Notes: generated by a model from the letters alone, not told the origin. Numbered from the stretch's first letter, positions 31,879 to 44,889 are shown. The stretch: 45,171 nucleotides of DNA from Verrucomicrobiaceae bacterium (GCA_027487435.1 JAIYDP010000259.1:1-45171); one strand, 5' to 3'. Numbers and translations: made by a program.

Positions 31879-33838
31879 TCATTGCAGACCAACGAAGTTC
31901 CGATACACTTCAGCTATATCTGCTTGAGGAATGCCGTCCTGCTCCGTCAGAAGGAACGAGATTGCTGCACAAAAATCTTTGGGTTTGACAGCAGTCGAAG
32001 TGTCTCCTCCACTAGAGGAACAGGAATGGGAGCCTCCAGGTCAACAAGGAGCTGTGGGGTCACGCTGAGTCGTTCTTTGGTTACCGTTGTGAGGCATTGT
32101 CGAGCGAAGGAAAAGTCATAATTGTGGCAATATCGATTGATAACAGAGAAAATTGGGGAAATGTCTCCCATTCTTGCAATAAATGCCAGGACTGACAAAT
32201 GTTTCAGTCGAATGGAGACTTTCTGGTCTCTAAGACAAGAAGAAAATAGAGGACCGTGGATGAGTCGTCTCCAAAGTCTGCAAAAAGCGCTGTCGTCAAA
32301 TGGTCGACAACATTTTCGATTAGTTGGGGATGCATATGGACAATCTGAACCATTAGAAAACCCGAGAGGCTCCAACGATTTTGAAAATGTTACTATATGC
32401 GTTCAGAGAAATGTCTCTCTCCACTGTTTCGTAGAAGTCCGCTGACCTTAAGTTCGCTCCAATCCAACCACAGAGACCTGCTGCAATAATCCTGTCTCTG
32501 CTCCGTCAGCATGGAGTGGCGCGAGATACACGATGAGGCATCGAAGAGATCAGTGAGGCGCATCTCTAGATCCGACCCCCGAAGGTTAGATATGCAGAGG
32601 GCCTGGGCCAGTGAGGATCAGAACCGAAAACTTTCACCGTCACGGTCTCAAACTTGGCAACCAGAGAGTCTTTCCCTTCACCATCGGAAGCGTAAGCTAA
32701 AAGAAACAGCATGCGGCTTCGATGAACGTCATCACAGAGCGCAGAGAAATCAAAGACTCGAGCTAGAAAGAGTTCGATTAGTGATGAGTTGCGCAGGAGT
32801 TCCACAGAGGGCTTGTCGCCACTGCAAAATAGCTCATGCAGCCTGGTCAGATCCTGCCCTTCCACTGCGCGGGTTGTAATGAGGTTACAGACTGCAGTGA
32901 TGCCGTCGATGTGGCGCCCATATTGCCGAACGATCGAAACAAGTTTGAACGACGCTGAAAACCTCCAGAACGTTAGGATTGGAAAGGAACGAGCACTTGT
33001 CTGATGCCATTGAGAGGAGACTGTCCAAAACAAGGCGGACTCCATCCACGTTTGAAATGGCGCGAATTTGTTCAAGGAGAAGGGCAGTAATTAAGAAAAA
33101 ATGCTCCGAAACGAAGGCAATTCGCTGCAGAGCGTCAGAATGGAAGAAACTTGACGAACTGCCAATTCTTGCATGTCATCGGATGATGTTTTCGCTGCCG
33201 ATTCAATTGCCGCTTTGATGGCTTGACAAAGAACGTCCATGAAGACTCTGGGGACGTCAGATTTGCATTCCAAAGCGCACTCAAGTGTGCACGACGACAC
33301 TCCCATTGTCACCAGCTCTCGCTGGTACCCCAAATCATGAAGGCGCTTCATGATGTAGGTAAGTAGCGAGGAGCCTTTGTGCTTTTGATTCAAGTCGTAG
33401 AAAACTCGGCGCCAATCTTGCTTTTTCATTATTTCAGGTAGCCATGAGGGCTCTTTAGCTGCTCCACGAATTAAAGCATCCGCCGTAGCAGCGTCATAAT
33501 GCTGCTTGACCAGCGCTTTCAAGTGATCCTTCACAATCTGACATGTGATCATTTAAACAACGACTGCCTACCGATTCAAGCACATGAGGCTCCTCTCCGG
33601 CAAGCAATGTCCAATCTAGCAACAAATTGCACATTTGCGGATATCCTTTGAAACTAGAAACGACAGCCTCGATGAAAACCTTCGCGTGAGCGTTTGCAGA
33701 CAGGCCCATCACCTCCGCAGCAGCCTGATTGTGACAAACTTTCATCTTCTCAAAGATGTCTGGTTCAAAGAGTGCGTCGGGCCTTGAAAGCGACGAGAGA
33801 ACAACATCCAGACCGTCTTTGTTTTCAACCTTGTTCAT
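31879..33838 (-). CDS. NELFCD: NELF-C/D (TH1-like) subunit of negative elongation factor
   Basis: NELF-C/D is a scaffold of the complex that pauses RNA polymerase II. The helical-repeat protein matches human TH1L in order: LFEPDIFEKMK, FKGYPQMCNLLLDWTLLAG followed by EEP, VKDHLKALVKQHYDAATADA, EPSWLPEIMKKQDWRRVFYD, MKRLHDLGYQRELV, ELLRNSSLIELFLARVFDF, MLFLLAYASDG, then LKHLSVLAFIARM, VINRYCHNYDFSFARQCL and, near the end, DFCAAISFLLTEQDGIPQ. At least six short introns occur. I used the ATG at 33838 (MNKVENKDGLD); an upstream exon reading ELSFIDYQ at about 33910, beyond an intron, may add an N-terminus. The C-terminal frame change near 31990 means the stop (TGA 31879-31881) is provisional. Confidence 0.82.
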
Positions 33839-34264
33839 GTTGTGAAAGATCGCTGTTAATTTTGCTTTCCTCCATGCGGCGATACTTTTTTTCTTTGCCC
33901 ATACCTTGGTAGTCGATAAATGAGAGCTCGACAAGTGCTGACGGGTTGAGGGAATTGCTGCTAGAGCTTCAGAAAAGGGGGCCTAGGTCGATGCCAATGT
34001 CACCGGCGCTTTCCTTGTTGAAGGATGAGGTGATGAAAATTTCAGAATGTTGCAGCGAACGGTCCGGTTGAGGTGCGCCTCGAAGGGAGGCGGCAAAGGA
34101 GGCAAAATCATGATGCAGCAGGTGAATGCGTTAAAATGTTCCAACATTGAGTGCACGTTGGGGGCTTCATTAGAGAATTGATTCGGTCAAACACTCGCCC
34201 CCTACGACATCACAGTATATAGTCTTTTTGCATTTGTTCTTGTACAACAACATACAGCGCTATG

Positions 34265-37128
34265 TTACGCAACGCGGGAAGACCCAGAGAACTGAAGATT
34301 TCCAGATTCGTCTTGGCCCCATCGAAGGAAAATGCGCTCGCCCGATGGATTCGTTGCCGTTCCGGGAAGATCGACAAAGTCTGCGCCGAGAGGAACCTCG
34401 ACTTCAAGTCCGTCTTCAAGCGTTATTTTTTGCTTCTTTCCGGCTGCTTGAGCAGCCTCCAGCTCAGCCTTGCGTGCGATGTTCAAGAATACGTCCTCGA
34501 GAGTGCACAGGCCAACCTGAATGTCGGTGATTCCAAATGCTTGAGAATTTTGTCTCAATTCAGCAAAGAATGTGCCCAGACGATCATCAAAAGATCTCGG
34601 AACCGTGAAGTGAATGTAAGACTGCGATTCCTCGCTGGGCGCTACGCCCAATACGTCCTTGAAGTAGCTCTTGACTCGGTCAGCAAGCACTTGGTTCATC
34701 GCGCTGCCGTCCATCATGACGCTGACACTCACGCGATAGCCAGCACCGAACCGGCTCTTGAGACGAATGGACGTGCCGATGCAACGAAGCCGCCCTTTAG
34801 CCATGATTGCGATGCGATCACCCAAAATATCAGCCTCTTCCATCGAATGAGTTGTCAATACAACCGCCCGCCCCTTCTTTGCTGCAAGAATGATGTCCCA
34901 AACGTACCGACGAGAGATCGGGTCCATACCGGTTGTCGGCTCATCAAGGTACACGATATCAGGGTTTCCTATCAAAGCAACTGCAACGCTGAGGCGCCTT
35001 CGCATACCTCCTGAGTATGCCCTCGTGATCAAGTCCGCAGCTGAAGTCAGCTTGACTTCTTCCAATCGACGAGGCACTTCCTGCTCAAGAACGTCGGCTG
35101 AAAAATGTCAAACGAGAAAAAAAACGACTTACGTGCCAATCCTTTAATCAGGCCAAAAATATAGAGATGCTCTCTCCCAGTCAGGAGCTCCCACAAGAGA
35201 TCAAACTGAGGGCACACGCCCATCCTCCTACGAGTGACATTCATACCGTCAGCAGTTCTGATGGTGTTGCCAAACACTAGCGCTTCTCCAGAGGTAGGTG
35301 GCACAACACCTGTCAGCATGTTGATGGTAGTCGTCTTGCCAGCTCCATTGGGTCCAAGCAAGCAAAACAACGTCTTGTCGTCAATCCCGTAAAAAGGCGC
35401 CTTCACTGCCTGGAAATCCGTTGCCCCGCGCTTGAAAAGAGGCTTGAAGTAAGTCTTGCGCAGACCACGAATTTCAATTGCATGGCTTGGCAGCGCAGCA
35501 CCAGTCCCTATCGTCTGGATGCGCTTCGCTTCAACGGCAACATCTTCATCGACATCCGCTGACTCGTCCTCAACAACACTGTAAGATGGGGGAATTTTGC
35601 TCCTAAAAAAGCCCCAGTAACGAGGGTCCAAGAAAAACCACAAAGGCTTCTTCACCCCCTCAGCGTTGGGGATAACGTTGTCAAGGTACAGGGCAAGGCC
35701 AAAGTAGAGAAAAAATAGGCCGATGAGCCAGTTGTAGACACGACCCTGAGATCTGTTAGATAGAAACAGAGATGAGGTACAATGGAGTACAAAGGGTCGC
35801 AATCAAACAGATCGCCACAGTAGTTGTAGATGTTGTTCCACTTAATGCCTTTGGAATCTGAGGCCGCAGTGGCATCGCCAAGGTCCAACATCGCCTTGGT
35901 GAGCAGATTTGGGGGAATGAACGAGAAGATCACGGAGATGTACGGCTCCAGAATCGAATACTGTCCATACGGAAAACGGAACTGGCCAACGACGAACCAG
36001 AGGATGAAGAAGAACAAAAAGAAAACGAATCCGAGCGTTGTTGCGGATGAGCCCTTGCTCATGAAAGTGGACAAGAAGAACGCAAAGCCTGTCATGCAAA
36101 TCTCAAACAAAAAGAAGAGGACGAAATGAGTCCCGAAATCGTTCTTGAGAAAAAAGTCGAATTGGAAGATCATTCCAAAGATGGACAAAAGAAGCGCAGA
36201 AAAAAAGTTGAGGATAATTTCCCACAGGAGCCAGGTAACCCAGAAAACGGAATCCGGCAGTCCCATAGTGCTCATTGCCTGGCGAAGACGAATCTCTCGT
36301 TCAGTGACAACAGCGGAAATTTGGATGACAAAACTGAACATGAGCGCTGCAAAGAAGAAGAGTGGGCCAATGCTGCCCACAACGGAGACGGTAGAGAAGG
36401 CAGGATGTGCGAATTCTTTCAAATTGACCTTCCATTCAAGATCCGGCTCTACGCAGTTAGGCCGATGAAACAAATGCAAGATCACTGTTGAGGACGAAGC
36501 GAGAGATCTCTCTTTCGGCAGCAACTTGCAGGGGAACTTGGATCAGAAAATTTACATTTTGAAAACGTCCACGAACAGTCTGCACAGTTGAATTCTGCTG
36601 GATAGTGAAAGAGATAGAAGAACTTGTGCGGTAGTTAAAGAGTAGCCCAGCTTGAATTAATTCTGTGTTAGCTAGCAAGAACGTATCAAGGTCAGCTGCG
36701 GTCTTGAAACCAATGACTTCAGAGAGAGGAAAGGCGGGATTATTGTTCGCAGCAATCCTTGTCACAATGGTCTGTATCGCAGATAAATTTGCTAAGGAAG
36801 GTAACGAATTCGGATCAATTAAGTATTCATTCGATGGAGCCGGAACGTACGCCAGAGTAAAACAACTCGTTCGGTTCCCTTTCAAACTACATCTGGGAAT
36901 GGGGTTGACGGCTACTTCAGGAGGATTGACCAAGTTCTTGAACGCTGACTCTCCTTGCTGATTGAATTGGATAGCTTGATCGACAACGAACACGAAAAAC
37001 ACAAAGAAAAAGGAAGCGAACAGCTGGAGAAATGTCGCTCGTTTGTTTCGAAGACTTAGAAGAAGATTTTTCTTCATCAGAGCACGCGCCTGCATGAACC
37101 AAAGCTTTGCACCCGAGTTCAATTCCAT
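34265..37128 (-). CDS. ABCA-subfamily half-size ABC transporter
   Basis: ABCA proteins move lipids across membranes. Four exons (36486-37128, 35791-36448, 35133-35752, 34265-35097; introns 37, 38 and 35 nt) give 917 aa, the size of plant and protist half-ABCA proteins (one membrane domain plus one ATPase). The first membrane helix follows LMKKNLLLSLRNKRATFLQL, then comes a long lumenal loop with N-glycosylation-like sites. A block of helices follows (VSVVGSIGPLFFFAALMFSF to SFIPPNLLTKA). The nucleotide-binding domain has Walker A LGPNGAGKTTTINMLTG, Q-loop VCPQFDLLW, the ABCA-type signature YSGGMRRRLSVAVALIG, Walker B IVYLDEPTTGMDP and H-loop LTTHSMEEAD, all intact. Divergent from the CCDC81-like gene. 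Confidence 0.95.
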
Positions 37129-37530
37129 GGCAGACGGTTCTACGTAGTTTCCGCTCCTTTCGTTTCTCCGCTTATCAACCTTTAATGAGGGGCGCCCAAC
37201 CAGAAATTAATTGAATGGCCAACACTCGGTCACCAGATCTGTTTGGGGATTCAAGGCATCCTCATGATGTAGAGGGGCATGAGAGAGTATTTCTAACATG
37301 TACAGTCTCTCTAAGTTATCAAACAAAAAAATATCATCGCCCCAAAACCAACATTGCTACAACTTCGAAGAAGGAACATCCAACCTTTTTTGGCCCGAAA
37401 ACTGTTAAGCATGATTGAAGCACACTGCTCTTGTGTGATGTTGCTTTTTTCATATTTTGTCAGCATCCAAGTTTTTTGTATACTCGTACATTTTTTTAGC
37501 TACGTCAAGAATTAACGGGCACAGAGACAC
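37129..37530. other. divergent intergenic region
   Basis: About 400 bp between the ABCA and CCDC81-like start codons, presumably holding both promoters. It is AT-rich with T-runs near 37444-37500. A 67-codon frame at 37215-37418 is low in hydrophobic core and matches nothing I know, so I do not call it. Confidence 0.5.
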
Positions 37531-39340
37531 ATGTACACAGAGGAGAATTTGATCCTTGATTGTGTCTCGTCGAAGAGGAAGACTCATAAGTATGACAAGG
37601 ACACTTACAGTGTAGTACATCATTGTATCGTTTCTAAATTCTCAGGAGGTATGGGACGCTTTGCTGCGTTGGATCTCTGCATCGATGGACAAGTGTCGCG
37701 TTGTTCCGTTTTATGTCCTGCTCACTTCACCAGGGAATCAATATTACGTTTTTGTTTAAATTGGCGTGGAAGCAAGATCTCAATGACAAGAGACAATTGC
37801 GAGCAGCCTTCATTCCTTCAGACAGCTTCATCCGCTCTTGGGGCTTGAAGAGGCGCAAGGACGCTGAGGCCGAGGCTGATCTTTTGAAAGCCGAAGAGAT
37901 AAACTTCGCTAAGATTGCGATTCGATACTCGGCTTCATTGAACAAGGACACAGTTTTCTGCATTACTCGAGAACTGTTCCAACGAATTGGCGCATGCATG
38001 GCCGAGGTTTGTACTCTTTCTATTTTCTTATTGCGCAGGGACGCGATGTGTGTATCAATTTTGGCGTTGGCTCATTTGTATCGAAAGAACGGAAGGTATC
38101 AACTGATTTGATACTTGCTCAAGTTACAGATTGATTTCATTTTCAATTCGGACTATGTTAAGAAGACTATGCGATTAGAATCCAGTGCCTTGCGAACTCG
38201 ACCAGTCACAGCTGAGTTTAGCACGGAGAGCATGACTGCTGGGCAAGTGCCACCAACGATCTTTGAAGACGTATTTCGTCAAGATTTCATTTCTCAATCA
38301 AGTAGGAAAGTCAAACGATGGAGTTCAACTCTCCTGGATCTCCAACTCGTGAGTTTTATGACGACGAGTTTACAAAGTCCCCGAGGCCACCGGCATACCC
38401 AAATATCCCGGCGCTTAATGTTGAAATTCCTTCAACTAGTCCTGCTTTGGAATTATCCTCCAGGAGCATTGGGATTGAGGTCCTTGGCTCCCTCTCAGTT
38501 TGACCGCATAGGGGGCAACTCTGAATATCAACCATGACGGAGAGAAATTGCTGAAGCTTAAAGTGAAGCAGCATCAGAAATTATCCGACGCCGCTATCTC
38601 AGCTGCATTTGATCGGCTGCAGCTACAGCTCAGGGTTTGTGTTTCATCTGTTTTTCTTACGGCTCAGAGAGATGAAGAAATGACTGCCAAAGAGAAAGAG
38701 ATGGCATTGAGGCGCTTGATGCTTCTTCAAGAGGAGGACAGGAGAAAGGAATCTGAAAAGCATCACGCGTCAATGCAACAAGCAGAGTATTTGAAAAGAG
38801 AGATTGAGAGGAAACAACAAGTGAGAACCCAACAGCGGTACGGTGGATCGGGAGTGAATGTGTGGGCGCTGCTGGATCGCGCTCATGGCGTAGTTGCCCT
38901 CTGCGGGTCCCATTCCAACTGAGCCCGACTTGGCTCCCCGCATTGTTCAACGGAACGAAGCCAAAGTGTTGATGCGGAAGTCACTTGAGCATCAGGTCAT
39001 ACTCTCTTCTTATTCATTTAATCTGTGGAGATGGAAGAAAAGCAAAAAGAAAAATTGAAAAAGAAGGAAGAAGAGCTCGCTGCTCATCGATTGTTAATGC
39101 AGAAGCTGGAGAGGGAGTCCCATGCCAGTAATCAAACAAGCTGACATCCAAGCTCTGTAGCATTTCTGATGGAAGAAAAGAAGAACAGAAATGAGACTGC
39201 TGAAACCTTGTGCGGGTAGCTTTTGTGTGAGTTGATCTCGAAGGAACTCGGCATGGGCTCGCCAAATGATGTTTCGGGACATGGAGAAACAGCGACAGAA
39301 GCGTGAATTTCAGTCCAGAATATCCACTCCTCTCATGTGA
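37531..39340 (+). CDS. CCDC81-like protein (two HU-like domains plus coiled coil)
   Basis: CCDC81 proteins are centrosome/cilium-associated. Start MYTEENLILDCVSSKRKTHK; a 34-nt intron then leads to EVWDALLRWISASMDKCR and, after another, GINITFLFKLAWKQ and RAAFIPSDSFIRSWGL, the first HU-like domain with its typical V-W-D-A start. The second follows: EEINFAKIAIRYSASLNKDT, TRELFQRIGACMAE, CINFGVGSFVSKERK and IDFIFNSDY. The C-terminal half is Ser/Pro-rich and then coiled coil (RDEEMTAKEKEMALRRLMLL), with IPTEPDLAPRIVQRNEAKVL and a Lys/Glu-rich helix. Short introns of about 28-36 nt occur throughout; the last exon ends MEKQRQKREFQSRISTPLM, TGA 39338-39340. Middle exon edges (38290-38560) are approximate. 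Confidence 0.75.
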
Positions 39341-39455
39341 TGTGATGTTTTCCTATCAGCAAACATGTATCTTATCAATGTGTCCCTCGTCGAAATAAAA
39401 GCGAAATTACACAAGGATGGTTCTGTTTTCTGCGGGTTCTCCTTCGACTTCTCTA

Positions 39456-40230
39456 ATGAAGCCTTTTGCACTAGTCTCGCGCTCGCTGCATCAGAGTGCA
39501 GTTCTTATGTACAACAACTTGAGGATGACGCAGCACGTGAAAGTGAAGACGATCCCTATCAGTGCTGGAGTCATTGTCGATCCGTACAACCCAAGGCAAC
39601 CGTTTCCACGCGGTGTTCTGAGATCAATGTTTGATCAGCTGATCTTCCTCTCTCATGTCAACAGCACAGCAAGGTTCTTGGACCAGATTCGGACATTTTT
39701 CTCGTTGAGAAAAGCGAAAAAGAAATTTCCTTCATCCGCTCCTCCCGAGATCATGAGAACGACTGAGTCCTTGTGTGGACGAATCTTATCTGGAGTATCC
39801 CGTGGTCAAAGGACGGAGATTCGCAATGCTTCAACGGAGCACTTCTACACAGTTTTCCAACTCATTGTTCGACTGATGTCGAAGGTGCTTAAGAAGGAAA
39901 TCCAGGAGGGCAGCAGTCCGAAGAAAGAAGTTGCTCATAACATATCGGTAGTGAGATGTCGGCTGTTCTGAATGATAGTTCATGGTTGACTCGGCAAAAA
40001 TCATTCGTGCGCGGGTTGCGATGATAGACAGGCAGTCCCCGGACATTGCGTTTGTCCAGGTGACAGCCCATGTTCGTGGACGACAGGTCTTCAAATCGAT
40101 TCGCCGTCGACTCAAACTGCAGAACGACGGAGAGGGCATAGCGGGGTTTGACAAAGTTGTCGTGATAGAAAGGCCAATACACGAGCCGTCGATCCCTTGG
40201 CGAGTGTGTGATATCAAGGATATTCAGTGA
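39456..40230 (+). CDS. mitochondrial ribosomal protein mL45-like (Tim44-like domain)
   Basis: mL45/Mba1 proteins sit at the exit tunnel of the mitochondrial ribosome and help membrane insertion; they share a fold with the Tim44 C-terminus. The N-terminus MKPFALVSRSLHQSAVLMYN is Arg/Ser-rich without acids, a likely matrix-targeting peptide, which is why I prefer this ATG to one at 39417. The C-terminal domain, after a 31-nt intron, reads FMVDSAKIIRARVAMIDRQS, IAFVQVTAHVRGRQVF and then FDKVVVIERPI and PWRVCDIKDIQ, TGA 40228-40230. The pattern of a strand pair ending in E(R/K) then W-R-(V/I) is the best match to mL45. Tim44 itself would be longer with an upstream coiled segment. Confidence 0.55.
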
Positions 40231-41819
40231 AGTCAAGTTTAGAGTAGAGAGATACAAATCCAATACAGACTCTTCGTCGCGGAAGACCTTGGAAGTAAGA
40301 ATGGAGTGAGAATGAGGAAGTTGTCATAGAAACGAAGCATCAACTGAACTGAAAGAACAGCAGCGACCAACTCTTCGTGCCGCTCCATGTGGGACATAGA
40401 GAGAAGTAGTCACGACAAACACAATCAATTCAAAAGGCTTCTTACTTAGCGATCAGCTGCAAGTGTGTGGTAGTAGCTCCGCGTCAACACTTGGAGGGCC
40501 TTGATGCCGCCATTTGCAGGCACCAGAGTCGCATAGCCTCGCATGGCGCAGGACTCTCCCGACACAAGAGCAAGGGTGCGTGAGTTCAACGCCTCCGTGG
40601 AGGTAGTTGAGGGCAACCTCGACTCGTAACAAATCTTTCCAGAGATCCAAGACAGGGTCATGGAAGGACGTTTGATGGAAACTATTTTTAACTTAACCAA
40701 TAATAACTCATTATTCTTTCGCCGTGTCCTTCATGGAATGGTCAACCCGGCTGACTCTAGCGTGGACGTTCTGAAGCAGAATGGATTTTTCGGGGGCATC
40801 TCCCCCTCCGTTGCTTTGAACTATGGGGTCTTTTTGGTCTGTTGCTAACAAGCTATTTTAAGATTCATCGCAACACTTCATGGTGCTCAGTTGGTTGCAA
40901 CCAAAGGGAGGGTATTGTGTGGAGGCGAACCTCAACATGGGCTCCTCAGAACAGAACTTGAACCGAAGCGGGCTCTTGGAGCCCCGGACGCAGTCTTGTG
41001 CCGATCGTGGCTACGGAATTACGCTTCGTGCGCCTGCAGTGCCGTGGTTCATGCGATTCCAAGTGCAAGCTTTTCAGCGCTAAGTTTGTTCAATATTTGC
41101 TTCCCCCCCTCCCCCTCAGCTCTCTTCGTTAGATCTTGAAATCAGTAAAAGCAAAAATCCTCTCTCATTTGTGATGTGGACTAAGTCTGTTATTTTCTGT
41201 CCAGCCAGCTGTAGGCGCCGTTCGAATCCTTGACGCTTACACTGTATTTATTCTTATCAGAAAGGAGGGTGACATCTTAGCGAGCAGCACTCGATCACTG
41301 TTTGGACCCTCAACGCTCTTGCTCTTGAGACCTCAAGCACGTTGTTGCGACGCGCCACGGCTTCGCTTTCGTACATGCTTCGCTTCTCGCATTCAACCAC
41401 ATGCTTTCACACGAAGGCATCGGATCCACTATCCCGCATGAAAGATTGTCGTGATTGAGACCATCATATCAGAACTTAGTCCACTTCTGTTCGGCCGAGC
41501 GGGGAAGTTGGTTGGTTTCACGCAACAAAGAAAATGCAAAAAATTGCTTTCAACTTCAGTCACGTTCATTGTGAAGGCTCTGTTTTGAAACCACCAGTCT
41601 CGACTTGTAAGAAGCAAATTGGATTGCCGAACTAAGAGAACCACAGTGCCTCGTATCATGGCAGCCATGGAGGAGCAGCCGTAGCTCATCAACATCTTAT
41701 CCTCATCGAGGAGAAGCAGTTCTTTCGCGAGCGAAGAAACAAAGCGGCAAACGCAGGGAATACCTTTTGATCACATCGTGGATAAAGAATAATTTTTGAG
41801 AGAAGTTAACGGCTTTTGC
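40231..41819. other. unresolved region, possibly one or two small genes
   Basis: No family is recognisable. On the minus strand, frames at 40446-40700 (ending IKALQVLTRSYYHTLAADR) and about 40290-40410 (MERHEELVAAVLSVQLMLRF) look protein-like and could be exons of one small gene. On the plus strand, 40660-40850 (LFFRRVLHGMVNPADSSVDV, then LKQNGFFGGISP) followed by an intron-like 35-nt segment and 40862-41080 (ATLHGAQLVATKGRVLCGG) could be another; the two proposals overlap, so at most one is right there. At 41429-41695 a minus frame of 88 codons is present. From 41090 to 41430 I see nothing. Confidence 0.35.
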
Positions 41820-44800
41820 ATGTATGCAGTTGCTGAGCGCGCTCTTCGAGGGACGGAAGAATGGAAAACTCTAGATCGTCGGGAAATATCTCCATTGAAG
41901 CCAATACCTCCTGTTATCGCTAAAAAGAGAGTAGCCTCTCAAAGTCTGGCGTCCATCCTGACGCCGTAGGGGAATCGGAAGGATCAGAAGGATATCTTTG
42001 GTTGCTTGATCATTGCATGAGTAATGCCGTAGCCGACTTTAAAGCGTTATTTGAATCAAACGATGTACAAGAAGATTCTAGCCCCAACCTGTCAAAGGTT
42101 AAGCGGGATGATGTTTGTTGCGCAGTTGTCTTTCTCACGAGAAGGGAGCAGGGCATGCTTTGGACGCGGATGAAGAGGCGATCATGGACTACTTGAACCA
42201 GCTTCTTGCAACGACGAAAGGAATCAAGGCGGAGTTCCGACAAATGATGGCAGTGAAAGCAAGAGAGCTTTACAGAAAATTTCGCCGAAGAGTTGACAAC
42301 GCAGAACGAGGTTCTCATTTTAGTTTCTTCAACTCGGCGCCTCATGCGGTCAGAGCATAACCGTCTTGGAGTGTTCGACGTGGTAACCAACCACTACCGA
42401 TTTCGAGCTGTTTTCCGCGTGCAACTGAAGCAAATGTAAGGCCACGATAGAACATATCATTTGTTCTGATGGGCAGTTTCGATCCGACAGAGCTCATGCG
42501 CCTGGTGAAGGACGACCTTCGCGTGGCGGGGAAAGACTTTTTTGTCCCTAGCGTTATCGATGCCTGTTCTTGTGATTGAATCCGAAGATGCGCGACGAGC
42601 GGAAGCCGATTGTGCCGACTCAAGTTCATGTCGATGAGCGCAGGCTCTCTTACCGTCTTGAAGCCGCAGAGGAGATACTGCAGTCCGACTCTGACCTCAG
42701 CCACGAGCGCCTCTTGCAGCTCACGGGCCCAAAACTCGAGCGAGAGGAGAGCCTCAAAATCCCCGTCCTGCGGCGGAGGACAAGCGCAGTGAAAGGAAAA
42801 GACAAGAAGAAAGCGAAGCCTGAGACTTCGGTATGAAATGTTGGGGGTGTTGTCACATTGTGAGGCTTCGCAAATCGAGCAACTGAAGCGCGAAATTGCA
42901 GACGCTCATGCCGCCATCCGAAAGAAGAGAGAAGTGCGGGAGGCGGCTGGTCGGAAGTTGCTGGCAGTGGAGACAGACGTCGGAGAGATGACCGAGTCGG
43001 CGATGCTGCTTGCAGCACATTACGAGCGCATCGTTGGCCCGCGAGTGCAGGCAGCTGAGCCGGCGTTGCAGGAAGAGCGAGAATCTGAAGAGCGGTTGAT
43101 GTCGCCTCGTGATATTCTTGTCAAAGCAGCTCTTGCTGCGATTGTTGAGCGCGAAGCGGAGTCTCGCTTAAGCGATCACATTGAGGATGCGGAGGTGGCT
43201 AAGGCGAACGCAGTGGCGGTGGCGTTGTCGAGCACTGATCTAAAGACGACGGAAACGGCTGCGTTTTTCGGTGCGATCGAGGGTGCTGGTTTCTATCGAT
43301 CGGCTGATGGCATGGGTGAGGCTGAAGCGATGTCAAAACAGATGTGCATGAATGCCTATGAAGCCTGACAGTTTCACAGACAAAAGAGAGCGACGTCAGA
43401 GCATCTCCCACCAATTTCCAAAAGTCCTATTCCTGAGTGAGCCCCCTCACTACAAACGCTTGACTCCTGAAGTTCAACGACAAAGCCCCGCAATCTCAAC
43501 TCCATTTTGGACGATGGCTCTCATGATGCGAGAGTTGTGACGACATCCACTCGAGGTTTGAGCTTGATGGGGGGCTTGTTTGAGGTCTTTAGGGCGACAT
43601 GAGAGCGCGAAGCGACGAACAAGATATTTGGAGCGTGAGTTGAAGAAAGGGACGGATATTCTACAGGACTACCCGCCCTCGATCCCTCACGTGTGCTTTG
43701 GTGATGTTGCACTAACACGAAAGGACGTGAAAGCATCATTGCCACAAGGCGCAACTGCATTGGATCCCAAGTTCATGACCGTTTTAGCGCCGGGGCGGGC
43801 ACGTCAGTTTAATTTTGATCTGAGGCCTGCAGATGGCAATGAGAGCTGCAGAGTCAAAGATCACCCCTCGAATTGCACACATCGCAACCCCTCCACCCTT
43901 CGAAGCGCTTGGCGGCTCTGCCAGCAACGACATGGCAGCCCTGAGCCGCGCCACGCCCGAGCTGGAGAAAATACTCGGTGACAAATTTGGTGTGCTTCAA
44001 TTGTTTTGTTTAATTTGTCAGTGGCATCAAATTTTGATCAAATGCCATCGCTGTTCGATGAGAAGGAACTGCTCGCACAGGTTTTTTCAGCTGCAGCCGC
44101 GGACGTGTCCATTGGCCTTACGCCCCGTTGGGGTGCAGAGGCTTCATCAAGAGGAGCGTCGAGAGGAGGCTTGCCTGAAGTCGGGGTGTCGAAGGGTGTT
44201 GCGGACGTGAGCCTTGACATGCTGAGAGCTGAGACTGACGGTGTCGCGCATAGTCTGGCTGATTACAACGGGGTTGCTGACTTTGACAGAAGTAGGGCGG
44301 CGCCCTGGTGCATCTCAAGATCGAGACGTGGCGGTCGAGTTTGGGGCCACGAAACTTCGACTTGAAGCCATGGGTGGTGATTTGCTGCCGACGCTCGCCA
44401 GGTCTTGCGCCACCGCGCCAACTAATCCATCCAGAGTGCATTCACCCGCTCCTCTGCCTCAAAATCTTCTTGATGTACGCTCCCACTCTTTCCCAAATCG
44501 CTGCTTGTTCTGACAGGGTAGCGCCTTGAGAGTATTTGGGCGAAGTTGGCTACTCCAGTTGCTCTCAAGGTTGAGACAGTTACTCGCTACGGCACAGATC
44601 CGGAGGCACTGGAGAGAGTGCTCCCTATCCTCGAAGTTGCTGCCGATGCCGTTGTCGAGAGGGAAATGTTGGCCTCGCAGCTTGCACAAATTACGTCGAC
44701 GTCATTGTGAGCGGACTTCAATACATTTACCCTCACATCCGCAGAAGCGACGCAGACAAGATGGTGGCTTTAAAAACGAAGATGGTCCCTGTTGGAAACA

Positions 44801-44889
44801 AAATTCGTACCCTGGCTGCGCAGCTTAGCGCAAAGAACGAAGTGATCTTCTACAAAGGCGAGCCGTACTTGGAGCGGATGGGGGCGTAG
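41820..44889 (+). CDS. large coiled-coil protein, possibly CCDC87-like ciliary protein
   Basis: A multi-exon gene of about 12 exons with introns of about 28-50 nt. It starts MYAVAERALRGTEEWKTLDR; splicing across 38- and 33-nt introns joins PPVIAKKR to GNRKDQKDIF and then to ADFKALFESNDVQ. Further on: DADEEAIMDYLNQLLATTKG, FDPTELMRLVKDDLRVAGKD, a long coiled coil from SQIEQLKREIADAHAAIRKK to about 43260, then IPHVCFGDVALTRKDV, FEALGGSASNDMAAL and LEKILGDK. The end has RLESIWAKLATPVALKVETV, EVAADAVVEREMLASQLAQI and VIFYKGEPYLERMGA, TAG at 44887-44889. The W-x2-L-x2-P helix, the RE-x-L stretch and the YKG-x-PYLE-x-M ending recall CCDC87-type proteins, from memory only. Some joins (42320-42600, 43350-43620) are unsure. 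Confidence 0.55.

Noticed and set aside
34262..35014. 250-codon plus-strand open frame
   Set aside because: It is antisense to the ATPase domain of the ABCA gene, whose motifs are intact on the minus strand; its product is low-quality Arg/Ser-rich sequence.
41221..41236. GTTCGAATCC, resembling a tRNA T-loop
   Set aside because: The flanking bases do not form a five-pair T-stem and no D-arm or anticodon arm is present upstream.
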